Below, piece after piece: positions 8,375 through 14,983 of a stretch of DNA of 21,179 nucleotides. A program made the translations under genes and the position numbers. The notes beneath the pieces were generated by a model. It worked only from the letters and a program-made list of their open reading frames with translations, was not told where the DNA came from and made no database searches. The stretch lies in the NCBI GenBank assembly GCA_049999765.1, contig JBNGIQ010008862.1, positions 1 to 21,179 on the forward strand, written 5' to 3'. Each line of letters opens with the position of its first letter. Positions within the stretch are counted from its first letter, which is position 1. The DNA is from Phaeoceros laevis. Lineage: Eukaryota > Anthocerotophyta > Anthocerotopsida > Notothyladales.

Positions 8375-8880
8375 ATGTATGCAAAATGTGGTGAGCTGGA
8401 AGATGCACGCCAGGTTTTTGACAGCATGGACACAGAGAATGTGGTGACATGGAATGCTCTGATTGCTGGGTATGCACAGCAAGGACNNNNNNNNNNNNNN
8501 NNNNNNNNNNNNNNNNNNNNNNNNNNNNNNNNNNNNNNNNNNNNNNNNNNNNNNNNNNNNNNNNNNNNNNNNNNNNNNNNNNNNNNTGGACAGCGCTGAT
8601 CGCCGGGTATGCACAGCAAGGTCTCGGCCAAGAGGCGCTTGTTCTGTATAGACCAATGGAGGAGGTGGGCCTCAATTTGGCTAACGATGTTACTTTTGCT
8701 TGCCTTCTGAAGGCTTGTGCAAGCACTGGTGCCTTGCAGAAGGGCAGGCAGCTTCACTCACAGATTATCAAAAGGGGTCTAGTGGATGATGTAGTGGTGG
8801 GCACCTGCCTGGTGGACATGTATGCAAAATGTGGTGAGCTGGAAGGTGCACGCCTGGTTTTTGACAGCATGGCCCGGGAC
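8069..8880 (+). CDS. PPR-DYW gene, middle part: near-identical PPR triplets around a gap
   Basis: Continues the preceding frame after the one-base shift. Each 306-bp unit (102 residues, three PPR motifs of the P, L and S type) runs from MYAKCGELxxARQVFDSM through VVTWNALIAGYAQQG and VTFVCLLKACASTGALQ to VVVGTCLVD. Units start at 8069, 8375 and 8818. The 100-N gap at 8487-8586 lies in the second unit. The sequence after the gap (WTALIAGYAQQG) restarts 37 bases before the unit position where the sequence before it ends, so at least one unit is incompletely shown. Recognisable coding stops at DSMA near 8876, where an inverted segment begins; the downstream residues to the stop at 9015 are antisense noise. 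Confidence 0.8.
8487..8586. other. Assembly gap (100 N) inside the PPR tandem repeats
   Basis: Phase arithmetic from the repeat (sequence ends at unit offset 112 before the gap and resumes at offset 75) gives a true length of 269 bp plus a multiple of 306, not 100. The value 269 also keeps the PPR frame open. Confidence 0.9.
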
Positions 8881-9122
8881 TTTTGCAGGCATTCAACAAA
8901 GACGTCAAGCCCACCACATTACTTTGGCCTTCACATGATAATAGCATCTTCTCTGCCTCATCTAATTGGCCAGCACGCGCAAGAAGATCAATCATGCAGT
9001 TGTAATGCTCAATAGTAGGTTTGATGCCATGCTGTGCAGCCATGGAATCCAAGAGTTTGCGACCCTCGTGGACCAGTCCCTCATGACTGCATGCTACTAG
9101 AAGGCAAGTAAAAGTAACATAG
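8876..9122 (-). pseudogene. Inverted segment carrying the last PPR and E domain of the PPR-DYW gene
   Basis: Read on the minus strand, this block encodes SYVTFTCLLVACSHEGL, then the E-domain signature HGIKPTIEHYNCMIDLLARA, GQLDEAEKML and TSLLNACKS. In PPR proteins exactly this lies between the last S motif and the ASAYVLMANAYA segment, which is on the plus strand right after the block (9122 onward, LDRQVASAYVLMANAYAD). The left junction falls at CCCGGG (8873-8878) and the right near AGCTGGACC (9121). About 30 residues are missing at the left junction and about 20 at the right, compared with the usual order, so inversion was accompanied by loss. The segment is intact as sequence but cannot be read with the rest of the gene. 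Confidence 0.85.
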
Positions 9123-9135
9123 CTGGACCGTCAAG

Positions 9136-9215
9136 TGGCGTCTGCCTATGTGCTCATGGCGAATGCCTACGCAGATGGCGTCTGCCTATGTGCTCATGGC
9201 CAATGCCTACGCAGA
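9136..9215 (+). repeat. 40-bp tandem duplication in the PPR gene
   Basis: TGGCGTCTGCCTATGTGCTC begins both 9136-9175 and 9176-9215; the 40-bp copies differ at one base. Both encode ASAYVLMANAYAD, but 40 is not a multiple of three, so the first copy reads out of frame with the second. It lies 14 bp from the inversion junction. Confidence 0.95.
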
Positions 9216-9555
9216 TGCGGGTAGGTGGACCGATGCGGACAGGATCGAAACACAGAGCAGGGCAGCAGGAGCTAACAAGAAACCTCACACAAAGTTGGTG
9301 TTAAAGCCACTGAGTGAGATGGAAAAGGAAGACGTGCTTTGTGGGCATGCGGAGATGCTAGCTCTGGCGTTTGGTCTGTTGAACACTCCGAGTGGGACAC
9401 CTCGGGTGGTAACGAAGAATCTACGCATGTGCAGTGACTGCCACAGCTCCACGGAAATCATGTCGAGGCTTGAACAGAGAGACATTGTGGTAAGGGATGG
9501 GTGCCGTGTGCATCGATTCGCAAACGGGCGTTGCAGTTGTAAGGGACGACCGTGA
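9176..9555 (+). CDS. C-terminal part of the PPR-DYW protein, GRP-ending DYW variant
   Basis: The frame gives ASAYVLMANAYADAGRWTDA (end of the E region), a short linker, then the DYW deaminase-like domain: the HxE catalytic/zinc motif as GHAEMLALAFGLLN, the zinc motif CSDCH, RDIVVRDG, and HRFANGRCSCKGRP followed by TGA 9553-9555. The terminal tripeptide is GRP instead of DYW. Between NKKP and HTKLVLKPLSEMEKED the usual stretch of about 40-50 residues, including the PG box (GCSW), is absent, with the frame kept. DYW domains deaminate C to U in plastid and mitochondrial transcripts; GRP/KP variants are proposed to run U-to-C editing. A near-identical copy of the last 136 bp opens the window. Given the upstream lesions, this copy is probably non-functional. 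Confidence 0.85.
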
Positions 9556-9936
9556 GAATACTGAAGATCTAGCCAGTGCTCAGGTGTGAGTGCGAGAGAT
9601 TGTGATCTTTAGGGTGGCATAGCAACATCGATAAATTGTTACCATTAACGAGATTAATCCACGTAATAGGAAGGATCGCTGACCAATGGTGCGAAGGGAG
9701 AGGTGAGAGATAGTGACGGCAGGAGGTATGCGAGGCCCTGGGACCACGCTGCGCGCCTGTAAAGTAATACAATAATACAGTAATACACATATGTACAGTA
9801 ATACACGCCATGAGAGTGTATCCGCTAGGGGAGAGGGGAGAGAGAGTGGACAAAGGGAGGGGGAGGGAAGTGCTGTGGCGGCTGGCAAGCCTTGGCAAAG
9901 CCCAGGACCTGCCACAAGGCCCTTGGCCCTCGCCCG
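9556..9936. other. Spacer with TAATAC-type microrepeats
   Basis: The first ~45 bases match the region after the copy at position 1. At 9763-9806 AATACA/GTAATACA words are repeated around CATATG. A purine-rich GGGGAGAGGGGAGAGAG stretch follows at about 9828. No gene is seen. Confidence 0.4.
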
Positions 9937-10125
9937 GCCACGTGTCATGAGAAAGGGGAGGGGAAGGCTTTGCTGTGGCAAGCCAAGGACCTGGTAGAAG
10001 GCCTCGCCCGGCCATGTGTCATCAGAAAGGGGAGAGGGGAGAGAAAAGGAAGCGCTGTGGCAAGCCTTGGCCCCAAGGCCCGGCCCCTCTGATGGCCACG
10101 TGTCATAAGAAAGAGGGGAAGGCCA
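9937..10125 (+). repeat. GC-rich imperfect tandem repeat carrying G-box/ABRE-like sites
   Basis: GCCACGTGTCAT occurs at 9937 and 10094 and as GCCATGTGTCAT at 10011, each followed by AAGAAAG-like purine runs and, further on, a GTGGCAAGCC phrase. Spacing is 74 and 83 bp. The core (GACACGTGGC on the other strand) matches the plant G-box/ABRE consensus bound by bZIP factors. A fourth CCACGTGTCA is at 10774. No gene start is recognised close downstream on the plus strand, so a regulatory role is only possible. Confidence 0.6.
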
Positions 10126-10295
10126 AGGGCCGTAGTCTCATATACCCCATAGGCCTTTCGCTCATTACGCATGCAGGCTCATCTCAGTTGCGATCTGGCT
10201 TTTTTATAAGCGAAGGGACGGGGAAGGGATAGGCTGGGAAGGGGGAGGAGGTCGCGCTGTCGAGCGTTCTTTTTTAACTTGGCCTTAGCAAACTG

Positions 10296-10364
10296 ATCAC
10301 GGCAGGATTCGAGCCGTGATGCATTTGGTTGAGCCCATAACCGGAGCGCAATGAATGAGCCCTA
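10296..10364 (-). other. tRNA-like relic or SINE head (weak)
   Basis: On the minus strand, GGCTCGAATCC (10305-10315) matches the pol III B-box/T-loop consensus at all but one base. It is preceded by a GGTT...AACC hairpin and, about 40 bases upstream, a TAGGGCTCATTC phrase resembling an A box. The T stem is mispaired and no 7-bp acceptor stem closes, so it is not a working tRNA. On either strand 10296-10320 forms a perfect 8-bp hairpin with a 9-base loop. Confidence 0.25.
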
Positions 10365-10380
10365 CCTATCTCGTTTGAAA

Positions 10381-11669
10381 TGTGCATTTGGAAGTTGTCA
10401 TGATGTTGGAGAATACAAACCTCGGTTGTGAGGGGCCTCCTCTGCCAAAGCCTATTGCAAATATTCACTCATAAAGATTCCTCTGCCATTGTCTTTGACC
10501 CTGCTTGGAGTAGTTTAATTATAGGGGTTGCTTGCGTTTGACTCACCCTGTGCGTGTTTGACAGGTAGATAGTACTAAGAAGGTAGTAAAAAGGTGCAGC
10601 ATGATCACATCCATGCTCTAACTTGAACCAGCATGTTCACATCCATGCTATGACTCAAAAGGACATATGAAAACGATGGAGACGCCTGGGATGCATGTGA
10701 GATGTGAATTACAAGATATGAATACCAAAATACCACCCTCCACACCTCATGACATTTTTAGTTCTCTTATTTTCCACGTGTCAGAATATCATTCGCCTTA
10801 CTACTTTGGATCCACTTGGCGGCATTTCATTTGATGACAGCTGGCCAATTAGAGATGCCCCACATTTGTATGCATGCACTTAATGTGAAATGGGGATGTT
10901 AATGGATGGGTATCAATGTGCATGGATGTACATGTGACGGGCGCGGGTAAGTCCGCCGCCTGTTCGCGGTACATGTGAGCGTCCACTCCGGGCGGCGGGC
11001 GTAGTTGTGGTGACATCTTGGTCGGGGTCCAAGTCGGCCAAACACCCGTCGCTCACCCAGCAATCGCCGCAAGAAGCCCAGGCTCCACCCCAGCTCCGGC
11101 CCCTGCAGCATCAGGAACCTCCAGCAACTCCGCGCCGCGCCGTTTCACGTGCTGCGGTCGCGAGGATGTCGATGCGCAGTTCCACGCTCTCCTTCTCCCA
11201 AAAGAAACACAGCATACAGCTACATTTTTCTTGGAGTCCCTCCGTTCTTTTTGACAACGTAGTGAGGCTAGCAGTTTAGGAAATGCATCAACTACTTGCC
11301 AAGTGTGATACGCAGCAAGCTTTGAGCTTTTGACTGTCGATATTTGTCGACATAATCATTTGGAGGCCAACAACACCCAGATTGTGTTATAATCACATTC
11401 GCACATGGTAGTGGCAATTTTTCAACTGGTCAAGTGACACATCAATTGAGAACTGACTTGCTGTGCATCTTGAGCAGGTTGGCAGAGCGACGAAGAGAAG
11501 CTGCCCTGCAGTTCTATGCAATCGATTCGTACACATTATGGGATCTCAAGTATCGCAGACTGTTTTGCCCAGTCGTTCACCAGTTCAAAAACCAGTTCAA
11601 GAACCAGTCTCAAACTTTTGCAACTTCATCCTCGCCCACCATAATGTTTCGATGCATGCAATGATTGCT
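10381..11669. other. Spacer; 3' flank of the UPRT gene
   Basis: No convincing coding sequence. A GC-rich patch at 10935-11170 holds open frames of Pro/Ala/Ser-rich, low-complexity character that I do not trust. The last few hundred bases should include the UPRT 3' UTR, transcribed leftward, but I cannot place its polyadenylation site. Confidence 0.4.
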
Positions 11670-12854
11670 TCAGGTGCCAAATCTTCGGTCACCAGCATCT
11701 CCAATTCCCGGCACAATGTACCTGTACCACAAGGTCAAGACCCCAGTCTTCGTGGAGAGTACAATGTACGGCAGTGCCTACCCGTCTAGACAAGAAACTT
11801 ACCCTTTGTCGTTCAGTTCTGGATCAATGATGCCTGTATATACTCGCAATCTGCAGTGGCACATCGTGTTATGCAGGACATCAGAACAAAACGACAACTT
11901 CCACCATTTTGTCAAGGACAGATCCCTATGTGTGAGCTTGGCACAACTGACCCTGGAAATTTTTCACTTAGTTTCTTCGGTGCTGGTGGAGCAGCCACAG
12001 TAGTGACCTGTGATAACAAAAGGGTGAGTGAGGTCCCACACAGGCATTCATCACAGATACTGACAGTTAATATGTTCAAGTGCTCTACCACTCGAATGAG
12101 CCTGTGATCCACATCCCGTTTCTTGAGCTCTTCAATAGCAGCGACAATCGTACCACCTGAGCATCAGCGTTGTGCAGGACAAATCAGGAACAACAACCTT
12201 CGGTACAGACTTCCTTTCAATGTCTGCTACAAGCCTGTAAGTTTTGTACCTGTAGCCAGCACTGGGTCTGCAACAAGCACACGTGAAGTCTCCGGGAACT
12301 TTGCTGGTAGCCTGCACGCACATACTTGATGTTGTCACCATGACACACAAATCTCCAAGTACAAATTTTTCAACACTTCTGATGCCTAGAAACCTCTTTT
12401 CCAGGTGGACATGCACAACATACTTATTCAAGTAGCAGCTTGGCTGCAGCGTTACTTCATCACGAACATATCCTGCACTTGTTAAAACAACGAAGGTCAA
12501 TAAGAACGGCTTCACTACAGTTCCTTCCTCAACTACAGATCCAGGCCAGATATCTCGCTCCTGGTGGGTTACAGAAATTCAGAGGTGCTCTGTGGCTTCC
12601 ATGCCTAAGTGATAGGTCTGAGTTGCTGGCAAAACTGTAGCTATATGGTCCATAAGTACAAGTCCAGCCCTCAATATTGGAATGACCTGCAGAATTGACA
12701 GCCACTAGTTAAAGTTGTTCATTACTGTTGAGAAAACACTGATAGCAGTACTAGTGATTGGTATAAATGGTCAGACCTTCACAGGCTCTCTGGGGTCAAT
12801 GAATTCCACATTAGCAATACCACATGGGGTCTGTAGATCACCGGTAACTGTGAC
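11670..12854 (-). CDS. UPP: Uracil phosphoribosyltransferase (UPRT), C-terminal eight exons
   Basis: Pyrimidine salvage: uracil + PRPP gives UMP + PPi; in plants the enzyme is plastid-targeted. Exons in reading order are 12777-12854, 12605-12686, 12424-12472, 12250-12311, 12089-12156, 11952-12007, 11803-11850 and 11670-11721. Phases agree at every junction and the frame has no stop before TGA (11672-11670). The product includes VEFIDPREPV, PILRAGLVLMDH, VLPATQTYHLG, RDEVTLQPSCYLNK, KFPETSRVLVADPVLATGGT (PRPP-binding loop), VAAPPAPKKLSEKFPG, VYTGIIDPELNDKG and the uracil-binding end YIVPGIGDAGDRRFGT. All introns have GT donors except the one after 12605, which uses GC. Exon lengths (48-82 bp) are short. 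The first visible exon starts just after where EASRDWL is expected; the transit peptide and first ~90 conserved residues lie further upstream and were not found, with two transposons in that direction. Nothing visible suggests a dead gene. Confidence 0.93.
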
Positions 12855-13075
12855 CTGTAACAGTAGCAATAAATATTAACCCTGCAGCCTGAGAAAACTA
12901 CTGCAAATTAGCTACATCCCTAGCACTGTTCAGACTCTAGGCTTCTGTAAATTCGACAGCTATCAAGGTACTCTTGTGCCTAAAACTAGAGGTTTCAGAT
13001 AAAGCTGAAGACCACACCAGCACACTCAGGAGTCAAGAGCTTAAGACAAGCAAAAAATTTAGAACAAGCATGTGG

Positions 13076-13087
13076 GCTTAGTTGCAC
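13076..13087 (+). repeat. Left terminal inverted repeat of the hAT-like element
   Basis: GCTTAGTTGCAC, exact reverse complement of 13874-13885. Confidence 0.7.
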
Positions 13088-13446
13088 GGTATTTTAATAC
13101 GGCATAATACGAAATTATATAATACGTGTATAATACGTATTATAAAAGGTAAAATACGTCAATAATACGTATATGTTAAAAATATAGTTAATAACAAGGT
13201 TTTAAGTTTGAACTTTGAAGTTAAAATATTTCAACATTTTTAATGAATTAATAAGTTAACATGTTTGACCTAGTCCTTACTTGTAAGCAAGCAAACAAAG
13301 AGAAAACTTGCAAATCTTCAAGAAGTTGGAAACATGAAGTTTACAACTTCTTGAGAGGTAAGCTTTCTTCTGCTTTCAATGACCTTCCTGCTTTGATGAG
13401 ATGAGCATTCATTTGGTTGTGTACTCAGTGGTTTTTTCTTGTACAG

Positions 13447-13764
13447 ATGGGTAAACCAAAAGACCCTGCATGGGGCTTTGTTCATCATTTGGACATGCAA
13501 GAGAAAGGAACCAATGTGTCAATGAAATGCAAATTTTGTGGAGTTGCATTTTCACGAGGCGTTTCCAGGATCAAGACACATTTAAGTGGAGAGTCCGAAA
13601 GTGGAGGCAGCATAAAAGCATGTCAAGCAGTTCTCGAAGAAGTAAAACAAAACATGAAGAAGAACAAGTCTTCACGTATGATAACCAATTCTCAAAGCAT
13701 GAGATTGGAAGGTGGTACAACTCAAACTATTCCTGCCATGTTATCTAAATCGAAAGACAAGTGA
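13447..13764 (+). CDS. BED zinc finger protein of a hAT-like transposon, 105 residues
   Basis: The ATG at 13447 starts MGKPKDPAWGFVHHL. The upstream in-frame ATG (13417) is less likely because TTTTTTCTTGTACAG just before 13447 is a good splice acceptor. The BED DNA-binding fold is clear: an aromatic Trp (residue 9), CKFCG (zinc Cys pair), GVSRIKTHLSG and a final Cys in GGSIKAC, that is C-C-H-C. This is the N-terminal DNA-binding domain of plant hAT transposases. After it comes a Lys/Ser-rich tail that stops at TGA 13762-13764; full transposases run on for about 500 more residues with the RNase-H-like core and hAT dimerisation domain, which are absent. It may be a truncated relic, a terminal-repeat binding regulator, or the first exon of a longer gene whose remainder was deleted. 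Confidence 0.7.
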   Translation: MGKPKDPAWGFVHHLDMQEKGTNVSMKCKFCGVAFSRGVSRIKTHLSGESESGGSIKACQAVLEEVKQNMKKNKSSRMITNSQSMRLEGGTTQTIPAMLSKSKDK

Positions 13765-13873
13765 AAAAACTATGTTTTTTATTTTTTTAATTTATTACGT
13801 ATAATACGTAGTATTATACCATTGGGATATAATACCTGTATTATATGGTATTTTATAATATAATACGATATTG

Positions 13874-13885
13874 GTGCAACTAAGC
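13874..13885 (-). repeat. Right terminal inverted repeat of the hAT-like element
   Basis: GTGCAACTAAGC, exact reverse complement of 13076-13087. Confidence 0.7.
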
Positions 13886-14647
13886 AAACAACTGGTGATT
13901 CCACAATTAATATCATACACTGAATTGACAAGTGCTAATATCAAGCAGTGGGAATTAACCAGGAAATCGATTTTCCATATCATACCAGCTGGTGATAGAC
14001 TAGAGCTTGGATTGCCACCACCCACATGTCCGAAGTTAGCAATGGGCGATTCAGCACAGCATAACCACTGATCTGTTGGCAAACAGCAGCAACCATTATT
14101 CTTTATCATATATAACATACCACACCCGGAGCGAAGGGACAAAAACGCCATATGTACCTGAAGCAGGACGGGAGCGAAGGTGAAGAAAAACATTTAAACT
14201 CCAAAGCCAACCTTCAAAAACCAAGTGCAGTTCGCTAAACATTGTTAGCTTTGACACAGTAGAAACTTACACGCAGCTTCCGTTGCAACCTACGTAGTAT
14301 TCACGAGCAAGCCAGTCCTGCGGAGATCATATCAGATGATCCCTGATTCTGCTAGGAATTGCAGGCACATCATGCAGCATAGCGACATGCACAAGCAAAG
14401 ACGAACTGGCTTACTGTGCTTCAGCCTCAGCGAAGAGATTGAACCTCGTGCTACTTAGCAAGCTTGAATAGATCTGTGTCAAGGCTATTGCTCAAGGACA
14501 ATCGTAACAACCTGGAGTTTCTTGCTTAGCTACAAAAGCCGTGAACGGATACAGTTGGCACACTGATCAAAGAACCAGAAATGCCGGCGTATGCAAGGAG
14601 CTCAATCCTATCGTTCGTTTTCACTACACTCCTGCACACAGCCCCAC
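13886..14647. other. Spacer, probably intronic to UPRT, between the two transposons
   Basis: No gene is recognised on either strand. On the minus strand, CTCCGCAG ending at 14318 is an acceptor-like site followed by codons DWLAREYY (14317-14294) and a GTAGGT donor-like site. The DWL match to the missing UPRT exon end is suggestive but too short to call. Confidence 0.35.
14643..14647. repeat. Target site duplication, left copy
   Basis: CCCAC directly before the LTR; the same five bases follow the right LTR at 19072-19076. Confidence 0.9.
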
Positions 14648-14904
14648 TGTTGTGCAAAGCAAGCTAAGACACAAGCACCTCTAGACACTCGAGTGAGATC
14701 CGCCACAAGGCGTTGAAGACGGTTACTTATGGAAGGCCTTGAGAGGGCCTTAAGTACAAACCCCTTGTCCCACAAATTGGGGAAGGAGCACATGCTCTAC
14801 AGCCCTATTGTAGGACCGTGCCGCATGTCCGGCACTACTAACGTAGTGCTCACATGCTAGTACTAGGCCAGAAGGTGGTATGTCTAATCTAAGTATTCCC
14901 AACA
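14648..14904 (-). repeat. 3' LTR of the Copia element (left in window)
   Basis: 257 bp, TG...CA, four single-base differences from 18815-19071 (about 98.4% identity). Confidence 0.95.
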
Positions 14905-14917
14905 CTCCCCCATACTT
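14905..14917 (-). promoter_or_regulatory. Polypurine tract of the Copia element
   Basis: On the minus strand AAGTATGGGGGAG directly abuts the 3' LTR, the usual place for the primer of plus-strand DNA synthesis. Confidence 0.8.
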
Positions 14918-14983
14918 GTGACATGTGCACCTTCTACACTTGAAGGCTCATTACTCCAAGATGACTCCTGAACTCACCATGCT

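Larger units (their letters stand above)
13076..13885 (+). mobile_element. Non-autonomous hAT-like DNA transposon (about 810 bp) encoding only a BED zinc finger
   Basis: Perfect 12-bp terminal inverted repeats GCTTAGTTGCAC (13076-13087) and GTGCAACTAAGC (13874-13885) enclose the element. Both ends are extremely AT-rich and full of TAATACGTATTA-type words that can fold back on themselves (13090-13165 and 13795-13870). The interior encodes a BED finger as in hAT transposases but no catalytic or dimerisation domain. I could not make out an 8-bp target duplication, so the exact ends may be a few bases off. It lies 221 bp upstream of the first visible UPRT exon, probably in a UPRT intron. Confidence 0.65.

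Noticed and set aside
8487-8586. CRISPR-like or satellite array around the tandem repeats
   Set aside because: The repeats are coding PPR units of 306 bp; plants have no CRISPR arrays.
8030-8757. Long minus-strand frames through the PPR array
   Set aside because: Antisense shadows of the tandem PPR units; the same low-information peptide repeats with the unit. Only 8876-9122 minus encodes real PPR/E-domain sequence.
9569-10172. Open frames in the GC-rich repeat after the PPR gene
   Set aside because: Low-complexity Pro/Leu/Gly-rich or Lys/Arg/Gly-rich translations of a tandem repeat; no domain.
11007-11279. Pro/Gln/Ser-rich ORF
   Set aside because: Compositional, no homology recalled, in a spacer facing the UPRT 3' end.
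11434-12329. Plus-strand ORFs over the UPRT exons
   Set aside because: The minus strand carries eight phase-consistent UPRT exons here; the plus frames are antisense shadows.
14294-14317. Possible missing UPRT exon (DWLAREYY) with acceptor- and donor-like edges
   Set aside because: Only three residues match the family and the upstream EASR sequence is not adjacent; too short to call.
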